A stretch of 64,000 nucleotides of DNA. It comes from Roseibium sp. (GTDB taxonomy: Bacteria; Pseudomonadota; Alphaproteobacteria; Rhizobiales; Stappiaceae). Positions within the stretch are counted from its first letter, which is position 1; each line of letters starts with the position of its first letter. A program made the position numbers and the translations under genes. Shown one piece after another: positions 43,445 to 58,532 of this stretch. The stretch is taken from NCBI GenBank assembly GCA_017643215.1, contig JAEPNV010000008.1, forward strand, positions 129,257 through 193,256. The letters are read 5' to 3'. Under the pieces are notes generated by a model. That model did not search any database, was not told the origin of the DNA, and saw only the letters and a list, made by a program, of their open reading frames with translations.

Positions 43445-44893
43445 TCAATCGGACCCGTCGAAGGATTCAAGCCCATGCCGGCGGAGTTTGATGTAAAGGC
43501 TTTGCCGGCTCAGACCCAGCAGATCAGCTGCCGATGCCCGGTTGTTTTCGGTCTGCCGGAGCGCGGCTTCGATACACAGTTTTTCGATCACATCGACCGA
43601 CTCGCGGATCAGTTCCTTCAACGGCACACGGCCGATCAGCTCAGAGAAGTCCGCGTTTGCCGCATGCGGGCCTGCCCCGCGGAAGCGGGCGCCGGCATCG
43701 CGTGCCGTTTGCTCGGCAACCAGGATCACAACCGTCGGCTCATTCGAACCAGCCTCGTAGAGCGCATTCAGCCGGACCGCCCGGCTTGCGCCCAGTTCGT
43801 CCCGAAGAGCGGACTGGAACTGGCTGACCTCACCTTCCTCATGCAGCCTTGAGAGCAATACCTGCATATCGACATTGGACGCGCCGAGCCAATTGTTGAT
43901 GTTGCGACCGATCACCTGATTTCGGTTGAGGACATGAAGCAGGTCAAGAAAACGATCATTGATTGCAATGACCATTCCCTTCGCATCCGTCATTACCGCC
44001 GCTTCGGGCACAATCTCGAGCCAGTCAAAGCGTGTGAACGATCCGCCTGGACCGTCTGGATGGGCATCGCGGCGCGCGGAAATCGAAAGAAGAAAATTGA
44101 TCTGCCCGGTTTCGCGGAACGGATCCACGGTCAGAATCAGTTCCTCCTCGTCGGATGCCCGCCGGACCTGAACCGAGCGTCCAACGCCTTTTTCACGCGC
44201 AGCGTCAAATGCAGCCGTGATGTTCGCCCGGTCCGCGCGGTCAAAAAAGGACAAGAAGGTTTCGCCGGCAAGTTTGCCGGGTGGAGCGCCCAACAAAGCC
44301 GACGCGGCGCTGTTGGCATCAAGGATTCGTTTTTGATCCGCGTCAATCACCGCGATGGCGCGATCCATTTTCTGAAAGATGATCCGGTATCGTGCTTCGG
44401 CTTCCCGGATCCGGCGGTATTCGCGTTCCAGCTCGAACTGGGCTTCGATTAACTGCTGCTGGATTTCCGCGAACTTGCGCAGATCCGTGCCAAAAGCGAC
44501 AAACGCGTGCGTGCCGTCGATTTTGTTCAGAACGTATTCGACCGGAAGGTCGGAAAGTGGGGGCTTTGGGTGGTTAACCTGGTGCGGCCTTGAAAACCTA
44601 CCCTTGACGCACTCGCTGATCAGCGTGTCGATCTTCTCCCGACATTCGGCAGTGACCGTGTCCCGCCATTTTTTTCCGATCCACGCTTCCGGATCGTAGT
44701 CTTTCAAGGATCCGTGCCGATAGGCTACATCAATGACGGTGCCGTTTTCGGAGATGACCAGCGAAAGATCGGTTCCGCTTGAGACAAGCTGCCCGATCTC
44801 GGATTCGGCCAGATTGCCAAAAAGGCCCGAGGAGTGCTGAAACTCCTGGTAGGCCGTTTTGGATGGCGCATTATCCATCTTACCATCAGGCAT
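43445..44893 (-). CDS. ppsR: PpsR/CrtJ photosynthesis repressor
   Basis: A 482-residue regulator. An N-terminal PAS-like domain covers about 30-140, then the Q-linker helix (140-165), PAS1 (about 165-272), PAS2 (about 290-392) and a Fis-type helix-turn-helix (about 430-474, ending LGLSRQSLYIKLRRHGL). It represses bch, crt and puc genes at TGT-N12-ACA boxes under oxygen and light. Cys440 beside the HTH corresponds to the redox cysteine of Rhodobacter CrtJ/PpsR, but there is no cysteine between 141 and 439. Start ATG 44893 has GGAG ten bases upstream. It follows aerR by 48 bp. Confidence 0.94.
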   Translation of the reverse strand: MPDGKMDNAPSKTAYQEFQHSSGLFGNLAESEIGQLVSSGTDLSLVISENGTVIDVAYRHGSLKDYDPEAWIGKKWRDTVTAECREKIDTLISECVKGRFSRPHQVNHPKPPLSDLPVEYVLNKIDGTHAFVAFGTDLRKFAEIQQQLIEAQFELEREYRRIREAEARYRIIFQKMDRAIAVIDADQKRILDANSAASALLGAPPGKLAGETFLSFFDRADRANITAAFDAAREKGVGRSVQVRRASDEEELILTVDPFRETGQINFLLSISARRDAHPDGPGGSFTRFDWLEIVPEAAVMTDAKGMVIAINDRFLDLLHVLNRNQVIGRNINNWLGASNVDMQVLLSRLHEEGEVSQFQSALRDELGASRAVRLNALYEAGSNEPTVVILVAEQTARDAGARFRGAGPHAANADFSELIGRVPLKELIRESVDVIEKLCIEAALRQTENNRASAADLLGLSRQSLYIKLRRHGLESFDGSD

Positions 44894-44941
44894 CAGTCCA
44901 AGACTCCGGTAAAAAGGAGGTTAGACTTCTCGCCCGCCGAA

Positions 44942-45844
44942 TTATTGATTTGTTTTAAGAACGTACCTCTCGGCATGTTCCATTGCGAGGTATGTGTTCG
45001 AGAAGACATTGTCAATGCCACGTTGAAAAAGCGCACAGCTTTTTTCCAAAGCGGCAGGGCCGCCGGCGATCAACAGGGCGCGGCCCTTTGATGACTGGTG
45101 AATAGCAGCGGCCAAATCCAAAACCTCATTTTCCAGGGCGGATGTTGACCAGGACAAGCAGTAAACGTCACTGGGAACCCGGCGCAGATGCCGGCCGAAT
45201 CCTTTCTTGTTATCTGATTGCCGAAGAACACTGGTTTGCCATCCGCGCACCCGAAAATGCTCTTCCAACAGATGGGCGGCGAAATGGTGTTGTTCGCGAT
45301 GGGGCAGGACAAGCGTGATCCGCGGGGCGCGGCCATAGTGATTGTGGGCGGGGGCGTTGTCGGGAAGTTGGCGCAAACACGTTTGAAGGCGCGAAAACGC
45401 GGTCGTCACACGCAAGAAATCGAGATCGCCGGACGTCCACTTTGCACCGATGGCTTGTCCGGCCGCATGAAGCAGGGCGAGCCGGCAAAGAGGATCGTTC
45501 GAATACGCGACAACCATCTCATGTATGTTCAGGCCGTGCGGGCGCAAAAGCGCGCTCTGTAAAGCTTCGCTGCGGTCCTGGAACGCGCTTATGCCGTTGT
45601 CCGCCGGAGATGGCAGGGCTTTAGAGTTTAAAAAGCGTTGTTTGAAATCGGGGCCCGATAGAGTGCTTAAAACGAGATTGCGTAGCGGTCCAAGCAGCGG
45701 TTCAGCTGTGCCATACCCAATCAAAGTCGCGTCAGATCTTGGATGCCACCCGTCCGCGCCATTCGTTTGTGGTACTTCTGTCACGCCTGTCCCCTCCCGT
45801 TTCATGAGAACAGATGACGCGGGCTCTTTGCCGAAAGAACCCAT
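44942..45844 (-). CDS. aerR: AerR/PpaA-family antirepressor with B12/heme-binding-like (SCHIC) domain
   Basis: About 300 residues from ATG 45844. The middle helical region contains WTSGDLDFLRVTTAFSRLQ, a hallmark of AerR/PpaA, and a B12-binding-like fold follows from about residue 175 (LVLPHREQHHF). In Rhodobacter capsulatus AerR binds cobalamin and modulates CrtJ; PpaA in R. sphaeroides activates photosynthesis genes. The start is uncertain: TTG 45913, ATG 45844 and ATG 45805 are all in frame and none has a clear ribosome binding site. R. capsulatus AerR exists in long and short forms. It is divergent from bchF and upstream of ppsR. Confidence 0.82.
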   Translation of the reverse strand: MGSFGKEPASSVLMKREGTGVTEVPQTNGADGWHPRSDATLIGYGTAEPLLGPLRNLVLSTLSGPDFKQRFLNSKALPSPADNGISAFQDRSEALQSALLRPHGLNIHEMVVAYSNDPLCRLALLHAAGQAIGAKWTSGDLDFLRVTTAFSRLQTCLRQLPDNAPAHNHYGRAPRITLVLPHREQHHFAAHLLEEHFRVRGWQTSVLRQSDNKKGFGRHLRRVPSDVYCLSWSTSALENEVLDLAAAIHQSSKGRALLIAGGPAALEKSCALFQRGIDNVFSNTYLAMEHAERYVLKTNQ

Positions 45845-45975
45845 TGCGCGCAGTTCGAGCCGATGCCCACCCCCTGGGCGATGAGAGACACGTAGTCGCG
45901 TTCGCAAATCCAAAACATATGGATTTGCCCCTACGTCTTACTCCTGAACTCAAGCATGCACGAACCCGGTGAAAA

Positions 45976-45993
45976 TGTAAATAATCATTGACG
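45976..45993. promoter_or_regulatory. Half-degenerate PpsR box A between aerR and bchF
   Basis: TGT at 45976-45978, twelve AT-rich bases, then ACG (45991-45993) instead of ACA. It shares its last two bases with box B. Confidence 0.6.
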
Positions 45994-46009
45994 TCAATCA
46001 AAGTTGACA
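45992..46009. promoter_or_regulatory. Half-degenerate PpsR box B between aerR and bchF
   Basis: CGT (instead of TGT) at 45992-45994, twelve bases, then ACA at 46007-46009. The right arm GTTGACA is the predicted -35 of the bchF promoter. Boxes A and B join in the palindrome TTGACGTCAA (45989-45998). Confidence 0.62.
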
Positions 46010-46032
46010 CTTTTTGCGGCCTGTGTCTATCC
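46004..46032 (+). promoter_or_regulatory. Candidate promoter of the bchF-idi operon
   Basis: A consensus TTGACA at 46004-46009 is followed at 16-17 bp by TCTATC/CTATCC (46026-46032), a weak -10. The -35 lies inside PpsR box B. This would drive the 16-gene plus-strand run. Confidence 0.5.
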
Positions 46033-46079
46033 TTCCGGTCTGGGTAGCCATGGGAGGCGGTGTTTCCGAGGCCAGCGCG

Positions 46080-47884
<1,805 letters not shown>

Positions 47885-47887
47885 CCG

Positions 47888-49418
47888 ATGGAGCTTGCGA
47901 CCTGGACCTATGAAGGCCCGCCTCATGTGGGCGCCATGCGGATCGCGGCATCGATGGACGGCGTGCATCTTGTCCTGCACGCGCCGCAAGGCGACACCTA
48001 TGCCGATCTGCTGTTCACCATGATCGAACGGCGCAAAACGCGTCCGCCGGTGACCTACACAACGTTTCAGGCGCGCGATCTGTCGGGCGACACGGCGGAG
48101 ATTTTCAAAGATGCGTGCCGTGACGCGGCGGACCGTTTCGCGCCGGACGTGATGCTGGTCGGGGCCTCGTGCACCGCCGAGCTCATTCAGGACGATCCGG
48201 GCGGGCTGGCCAAGACCCTCGATCTTGCCCTGCCGGCGGTGCCGTTGGAGCTGCCGTCCTATTCGAAGAAAGAAAATTGGGGCGCATCGGAAACCTTTTA
48301 TAGGCTCGTGCGCGCCTGCGCCGGCAGCACACCGCGCGACCGCCCTCAATCCACCGCGCCGTCCTGCAACATCCTGGGCCCGACATCGCTGGGCTTCCGG
48401 AACCGGGACGATGTCCAGGAAATCCAGACCCTCTTGGCGCTTCTTGGGATTGACGTGTGTGTCACAGCGCCGCTCGGCGCCGGCGCGCGCGACCTTGCCC
48501 GGCTGCCCGATGCCGATTTCAACGTCGTCCTTTATCCGGAAATCGCAGCGCCCGCCGCGCGCTGGCTGAAAAAGGTCCACGGTCAGGAGATGGTGGTAAC
48601 GGTGCCGATCGGTGTCGGTGCCACGGCGGATTTCATCCATGAGGTTGCGGCGCTTGCCGGCGTCGATCCGGCGCCAGCGCTTGCCGCCGGTGAGCGGCTT
48701 TCCTGGTACTCAAGAAGCATCGATTCCAACTATCTGACCGGCAAGCGGGTGTTCATCTTCGGTGATGCAACGCACGCGATCGCCGCGGCCCGGATTGCGG
48801 ATGAGGAACTTGGCTTCAAGGTCTGCGGACTTGGGACCTACACAAGGGAACTGGCCCGGGATGTGCGCTCGGCTGCTGCCAGGTATGGACTGGACGCCCT
48901 CATTACCGACGATCATCTGGCCGTTGAGGACGCGATCGTGGCCGCCCAGCCCGAACTGGTTCTGGGCACACAAATGGAGCGCCACGTCGCCAAGCGGCTC
49001 CGTCTTCCCTGCGCCGTCATCTCAAGCCCGGTTCATGTTCAGGACTTCCCGGCCCGATACTCGCCGCAAATGGGAGCTGAAGGCGCGAACGTTATCTTCG
49101 ACAGTTGGGTCCATCCCCTAATGATGGGGCTCGAAGAACATCTCCTGCAGATGTTCCGCGACGACTTTGAATTCCACGATGACGCACAGGCCTCGCATTT
49201 GGCGGCCGTCGCCCCGCAAAGAACCGCTGCGACGGCCGATCCGTTCGTAGCGGACACGACCGCGGGTCAGGAAGCCCAGATCGGCCCGGTTTCGTGGACC
49301 GACAGCGCTGAAAAGGAGTTGAAAAAAATACCGTTTTTCGTTCGGGGCAAGGCTCGGCGGAACACGGAGAATTTTGCCGCAGAGCGCGGTGTAAATCCGA
49401 TCACCATCGAGACGCTTT

Positions 49419-49447
<29 letters not shown>
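47888..49447 (+). CDS. bchB: Light-independent protochlorophyllide reductase subunit B
   Basis: A 519-residue nitrogenase-like subunit. Asp36 in [11 protein letters not shown] is exactly the residue that supplies the unusual fourth ligand of the NB-cluster in R. capsulatus. The C-terminal DUF/PCP-reductase-like tail ([17 protein letters not shown], about 460 onwards) is present. It lies three bases after bchN, and its last 29 bases overlap bchH in another frame. Confidence 0.96.
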
Positions 49448-54073
<4,626 letters not shown>

Positions 54074-54090
54074 GAGGCGCACGGACCGAC

Positions 54091-54789
54091 ATGCAGACCA
54101 GCGCCTATGTGAAACGCCGGAACGAGATCGAGGCCTATTTCGATCACACCGCACTCGATGCGTGGAAGCGGCTCACCAGCACTGAAAAAGTGAGCGGTAT
54201 CCGCGCAACGGTGCGCGCCGGGCGCGATGAGATGCGCCGAGAGCTGTTGTCGCGGTTTCCAGACGACCTGACGGGTTGGCGAATCCTGGACGCGGGATGT
54301 GGCGGCGGCGCGCTGGCGCATGCGCTGGCCGGACGCGGGGCGGACGTGCTTGGCGTGGATTTGTCCGCGCAGATGATCGACCACGCCCGCAGCGGTCTTC
54401 CAAAAGTGACAGGACCCGGGCGATTGGAGCTCGTTTCCGGCGACATGCTGGGCGATCATGGCGTGTTCGACGCGGTCGTCGCGATGGATTCGCTGATCCA
54501 CTATGCGCGGGGCCAGGTCGGTGATGCCCTGATCCGCCTTGCCGGCCGGACGCGGATGAAGATCGTCTTCACCCTGGCACCGAAAACGCCGCTCCTGGCG
54601 ACCATGCACGCGGTTGGAAAACTGTTCCCGCGCTCTGACCGTTCGCCGGCGATTGAACCGGTGCAAGCGGCCACCCTGATCGATGGCGTTTTGAAACGCG
54701 CGGACATGGCGGATTGGCGAAAGGGTCCGGCATTCAAGGTCCAAAGGGGCTTTTACATCTCCGAGGCACAGGAGCTCGTGAGACGATGA
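54091..54789 (+). CDS. bchM: Magnesium-protoporphyrin IX O-methyltransferase
   Basis: A 232-residue SAM-dependent methyltransferase. The SAM motif I is ILDAGCGGGALAHAL, preceded by the BchM-typical N-terminus (YVKRRNEIEAYFDHTA). It methylates the propionate of Mg-protoporphyrin IX to the monomethyl ester used by AcsF. Start ATG 54091; the stop overlaps lhaA by four bases. Confidence 0.95.
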   Translation: MQTSAYVKRRNEIEAYFDHTALDAWKRLTSTEKVSGIRATVRAGRDEMRRELLSRFPDDLTGWRILDAGCGGGALAHALAGRGADVLGVDLSAQMIDHARSGLPKVTGPGRLELVSGDMLGDHGVFDAVVAMDSLIHYARGQVGDALIRLAGRTRMKIVFTLAPKTPLLATMHAVGKLFPRSDRSPAIEPVQAATLIDGVLKRADMADWRKGPAFKVQRGFYISEAQELVRR

Positions 54790-56228
54790 ACCCTGTGCGG
54801 CAGATGAATGAAAGCATGGTCGCCTTCTGGCGGACGCTCGGGCCCCGCGCCCTGCCGTTCGCCGACGCGGCCACGCCGGATCTGCCGCTTGGCCGCCTGC
54901 TGCGTCTGTCGATGTTCCAATGGTCGATCGGTCTTGCCGCGGTTCTTCTCACCGGGACCCTCAACCGGGTGATGATCGTTGAGCTCGGCGTGCCGACGAG
55001 CCTCGTGGCGCTGGTCGTTGCCATTCCCCTCCTGGTCGCACCGCTCCGGGCACTGATCGGGCACCGGTCGGATACCTACGCGTCTCTCCTGGGCTGGCGG
55101 CGGGTGCCTTACATCTGGCTCGGCACGCTGATGCAGTTCGGCGGTTTGGCGATTATGCCCTTCGCGCTTTTGTTGCTGCAGTCGCAGACCACCGGTCCGG
55201 AGTGGGCCGGACCGGCCGGAGCCTGCCTTGCGTTTTTGCTCACCGGACTTGGCATGCACACCGCGCAGACCGCGGGATTGGCGCTCGCGACCGATCTTGC
55301 GGCCGAGGAAACCCGGCCTCGGGTGGTGGCGCTGATGTATGTCATGCTGCTTGTCGGCATGTTGCTTGCCTCCTTGTGTTTCGCCTGGCTGCTCAGCGAG
55401 TTTTCGGCCAAGCGGCTGATCCAGGTCATTCAAGGCGCTGCGGTTGTCACGGTCGTACTGAATGTTGTTTGCTTGTGGAAACAGGAACCGCGTGATCCGG
55501 CGCGAACCCGCGCGGACCGGCCGGCCCTGTCGTTTCTGGACGCCTTCGCGCGCTACCGGGAAGATGCGGGTGTTTTGCGTCTTCTCATCGCGGTCGCGCT
55601 CGGCTCGGCCGGATTTGCCATGCAGGACGTGCTGCTTGAACCTTACGGGGGCGAGGTTCTGGGGCTCAGCGTCAGCCAGACCACGCTTTTGACCGCATTG
55701 TGGACCAGCGGAACGCTCCTCGGCTTCGCCTATGCGGGGCGCGCGCTGGCCCGAGGCTGGAACATGTACCGCCTGGCCGCGCTGGGGCTCTTGATCGGTG
55801 TCGTCGGTTTTTCCGCGATCGTCTTTTCGGAGCCGCTCGCGGCCCCCAACCTTTTCCGTGTCGGGACGGTCCTGATCGGCGCCGGTGGCGGTTTGTTCGC
55901 AGTGTGCACGTTGCTGGCCGCCATGGCGATCACCGAAAAATCGGACAACGGTCTGGCCATCGGGGCCTGGGGCGCGGTCCAGACGACCGCCATCGGATTG
56001 GCCCTGGGTGCGGGTGGTCTCATTCGGGACGGGGTGAATTCCGTGCTGGAAACGGGAGGCGCATCAAGCGCGCTGCATGCGCCGGCCGCCGGCTACGGTG
56101 TCGTCTATCACATTGAAATCGGTCTTTTGTTTGGGAGTCTGATCGCGATTGGCCCGCTTGTCAGCCGGCATCGCACAGATCGCTTAACCCAGTCACGGCC
56201 CTTCGGCCTTGCGGACATGCCGGGCTAG
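54786..56228 (+). CDS. lhaA: LhaA, light-harvesting 1 assembly protein (PucC/BCD family)
   Basis: A 480-residue twelve-helix membrane protein of the BCD branch of the major facilitator superfamily. TLNRVMIVELGVP and GHRSDTYASLLGWRRVPYIW are family landmarks. LhaA is needed for efficient LH1 assembly in Rhodobacter and always lies between bchM and puhA. The start is ATG 54786 (MNPVRQMN), overlapping bchM. In Rhodobacter the puhA promoter lies inside this gene; I could not identify one here. Confidence 0.94.
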   Translation: MNPVRQMNESMVAFWRTLGPRALPFADAATPDLPLGRLLRLSMFQWSIGLAAVLLTGTLNRVMIVELGVPTSLVALVVAIPLLVAPLRALIGHRSDTYASLLGWRRVPYIWLGTLMQFGGLAIMPFALLLLQSQTTGPEWAGPAGACLAFLLTGLGMHTAQTAGLALATDLAAEETRPRVVALMYVMLLVGMLLASLCFAWLLSEFSAKRLIQVIQGAAVVTVVLNVVCLWKQEPRDPARTRADRPALSFLDAFARYREDAGVLRLLIAVALGSAGFAMQDVLLEPYGGEVLGLSVSQTTLLTALWTSGTLLGFAYAGRALARGWNMYRLAALGLLIGVVGFSAIVFSEPLAAPNLFRVGTVLIGAGGGLFAVCTLLAAMAITEKSDNGLAIGAWGAVQTTAIGLALGAGGLIRDGVNSVLETGGASSALHAPAAGYGVVYHIEIGLLFGSLIAIGPLVSRHRTDRLTQSRPFGLADMPG

Positions 56229-56250
56229 GCGGGGGAAGAGGAGAAACGTC

Positions 56251-57048
56251 ATGGAAATTGGCGCGATCACTGAGTACATCGATGTTGCACAGGTTACGCT
56301 CTATGTCTTTTGGGTCTTCTTCGCTCTGTTGATCTTTTACATCCGCCAGGAAGATCGCCGGGAGGGGTATCCTCTCGAAGCGGATGGGTCCGGTGACTAC
56401 AACAAGGACCCTTGGCTGTTTGTGCCGACACCAAAGACCTTTGTTTTGCCGCACGGTCATGGCGAAGTCAGCGTGCCGAACGACAAGCGCGACAGCACGG
56501 ACCGGCCGGTCCCGGGCGAGAAAATCGGCGATTTTGAAGGTGCGCCTTACCGTCCAACCGCGGAAAATCCGATGTTGTCGTCGATTGGTCCCGGGTCATG
56601 GGCAGAACGTGCCGACACGCCGGATTTGAACCATGAGGGCCACGCCAAGATCGTGCCAATGCGGATCGACAGCGATTGGGCGATCGCGGACGGCGACACG
56701 GATCCGCGCGGCATGCGGGTTGTGGGCTGTGACCTGATTGTCGCCGGAACGGTGAAGGACGCCTGGGTCGACCGCTCCGAGCAAATGCTTCGGTATTTGG
56801 AAATCGAAACGGAAGTCGGGTCAGATCCTCGCCGTGTGTTGGTGCCCATGAATTTCGTCGTCATGAAAACGACACGGGATCGCGAACGGATTTTTTACGT
56901 CCATGCCATCACCGGTGAGCAGTTCGCCCATGTGCCCGCAACCGCGTCAGACACGCAAATCACGCTACTGGAGGAAGAGAAGATCACGGCCTATTTCGGG
57001 GCTGGCCAGCTCTACGCGACGCCAGCGCGTCAGGAGCCGCTGGTATGA
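56251..57048 (+). CDS. puhA: Photosynthetic reaction centre H subunit
   Basis: A 265-residue H subunit. One N-terminal transmembrane helix (about 12-31) is followed by YIRQEDRREGYPLE and a cytoplasmic PRC-barrel domain. The segment PMRIDSDWAI and the C-terminal FGAGQLYATP are typical. It caps the L/M subunits on the cytoplasmic side and helps proton transfer to QB. ATG 56251 follows AGAGGAG. It overlaps puhB by four bases. Confidence 0.96.
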   Translation: MEIGAITEYIDVAQVTLYVFWVFFALLIFYIRQEDRREGYPLEADGSGDYNKDPWLFVPTPKTFVLPHGHGEVSVPNDKRDSTDRPVPGEKIGDFEGAPYRPTAENPMLSSIGPGSWAERADTPDLNHEGHAKIVPMRIDSDWAIADGDTDPRGMRVVGCDLIVAGTVKDAWVDRSEQMLRYLEIETEVGSDPRRVLVPMNFVVMKTTRDRERIFYVHAITGEQFAHVPATASDTQITLLEEEKITAYFGAGQLYATPARQEPLV

Positions 57049-57731
57049 CGCACTCCCACCACGGCGGACCTGAACACGATTACGAGCCCGTGCCCGGATT
57101 GCCTGCCCGGCTGCCGGACGGGGAGTATATCGTGTGGCAGGGCCGCCCGTCCGGGCGCCTCGTCGCCCGCCGCGTGCTGAAGATCAATTGGTTTGCGGGC
57201 TATTGCGCGCTGATCCTGATCTGGACGTTGATCGCCGGTTTCATGGATGGCCGGGTGTGGGGATCGGTCCTGTTTTCCACCGGGGCGTTGATGATCCTCA
57301 GCGCGGTGCTTCTCGGCCTTCTGGAAGCCTTCGCGTGGGGCGTCAGCAAGACCACGCTTTACACAATCACAAACAAGCGCGTTGTGATGCGGATCGGCGT
57401 GGCGTTGTCGGCGACCTTTAACCTGCCGTTCGCGAAGGTCGTTTCGGCCGATGTGCGCGTGGACCCGGCCGGGAACGGTGACATCTGCCTGGTGATGGCC
57501 AGGGGGCACCGGCTGTCCTTCTTCACGTTCTGGCCGCATGTGCGCGGCTGGCGGGCCGGCGCGATGGTGCCTCAAATGATTTGTCTTGAGAATGCCGCAA
57601 GCGCGGCGCGCATCCTCGCCGATGCCCTGGCGTCCCATGCCGCCGTCCATCGTTCCATGACCCCGGCGGCGCCCTTATCGGACGTGACTGCCACGCAAGG
57701 CGTCGCCGCTGCGCCCGTGGCCGCGGAGTAG
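57045..57731 (+). CDS. puhB: PuhB, reaction-centre/LH1 assembly protein
   Basis: A 228-residue membrane protein with two or three helices (about 47-65, 70-100) and a PH-like domain (TTLYTITNKRVVMRIGVAL). The N-terminal block EYEPVPGLP-like (DYEPVPGLPARLPDGE) is the family hallmark. PuhB assists reaction-centre assembly in R. capsulatus. The C-terminal 35 residues are Ala/Pro-rich and probably unstructured. Confidence 0.93.
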   Translation: MTHSHHGGPEHDYEPVPGLPARLPDGEYIVWQGRPSGRLVARRVLKINWFAGYCALILIWTLIAGFMDGRVWGSVLFSTGALMILSAVLLGLLEAFAWGVSKTTLYTITNKRVVMRIGVALSATFNLPFAKVVSADVRVDPAGNGDICLVMARGHRLSFFTFWPHVRGWRAGAMVPQMICLENAASAARILADALASHAAVHRSMTPAAPLSDVTATQGVAAAPVAAE

Positions 57732-57732
57732 A

Positions 57733-58212
57733 ATGATGGCCGGACCACTATCCTTTGGCAGTCTGGAAAAACGGAGGCCGAAACGGCCGGTCCGGTTTCC
57801 GACACTGCCCCTTTACGCCGCGTTTGCGCTGATCGGGATCGCGGTGAGCGCTACCGTGTTTGGTACCGTGACCGGTATTGGAACGGTCCGCGACAGCTTT
57901 GGCGCGCCTGTCGCCATTCGCGACATCCAGCTGGTCGGCGGCGTGGGCGAGGAGGTTCAGGTCATTGATGCGCGGACTGATACGGTGCTGGCCGTTTTTC
58001 CGGTCGAAGAAGGCGGATTTGTCCGCGGTTCGCTTCGGGCCCTGTCCCGGATCCGGCTGCAGACAGACGTCGTGGCGAACGCGCCTTATCGACTGATCCG
58101 GTGGCAGAATGGCGCCGTGTCGCTGTCCGATACGGTGAGCGGTGAACGGATCTATCTCAATGCATTCGGTCCCGACAATGCGGCAGCATTTGCAGAGCTT
58201 TTGGACGATTAA
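57733..58212 (+). CDS. puhC: PuhC, photosynthetic complex assembly protein
   Basis: A 159-residue protein with one transmembrane helix (about 27-48) and a periplasmic domain. The pattern RDIQLVGGVGEEVQVID...ARTDTVLAV matches PuhC, which affects reaction-centre/LH1 organisation. It starts one base after puhB; ATG 57733 and ATG 57736 are equally possible. Confidence 0.9.
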   Translation: MMAGPLSFGSLEKRRPKRPVRFPTLPLYAAFALIGIAVSATVFGTVTGIGTVRDSFGAPVAIRDIQLVGGVGEEVQVIDARTDTVLAVFPVEEGGFVRGSLRALSRIRLQTDVVANAPYRLIRWQNGAVSLSDTVSGERIYLNAFGPDNAAAFAELLDD

Positions 58213-58226
58213 GGGAGAACGGCCAA

Positions 58227-58532
58227 ATGAGCTTTTTATCAGCACTGTTTCGGCGGACGGAAATGGTTCCGTGTACCGTCGAAATCAACAACACGTTCGA
58301 AGCGCTTGGCGCCCATGTCCGCTTTGACGGCGGCGTGTCGGTGCGTCCAGGCGACGAGGTTCTGGTGAAAGGGGCGCCTGTCGAAGTGCCCTATGGCGAG
58401 GAACGCACGTTCCGGCGCACCGCAATCATCACCCGCGCATCCGGTCTTGAACGGGCCTGGACCCGGGCGACCGGCGATCTTGAATTCATGGAACTTTGTG
58501 AATTCTCCTTCTCGGAAAGGGCGCAGGCATGA
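58227..58532 (+). CDS. Conserved photosynthesis-cluster protein of about 100 residues, function unknown
   Basis: A 101-residue soluble protein preceded by AGGGAGA. It is Val/Glu-rich with a probable beta fold ([30 protein letters not shown]). It lies between puhC and acsF, where many proteobacterial clusters carry a small gene of this size. The stop overlaps acsF by four bases, so its amount may be tied to the cyclase. I do not know a demonstrated function; a cyclase or assembly accessory role is speculation. Confidence 0.75.
   Translation: MSFLSALFRRTEMVPCTVEINNTFEALGAHVRFDGGVSVRPGDEVLVKGAPVEVPYGEERTFRRTAIITRASGLERAWTRATGDLEFMELCEFSFSERAQA

Noticed and set aside
46014-46050. Alternative upstream starts of bchF (TTG 46014, ATG 46050)
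   Set aside because: They add residues unlike known BchF N-termini, and TTG 46014 lies within the predicted promoter; ATG 46080 gives the usual length.
45845-46079. Cobalamin riboswitch between aerR and bchF
   Set aside because: Looked for because AerR binds B12 in Rhodobacter, but no B12-box or multi-helix structure is visible; the region is accounted for by promoters and PpsR boxes.
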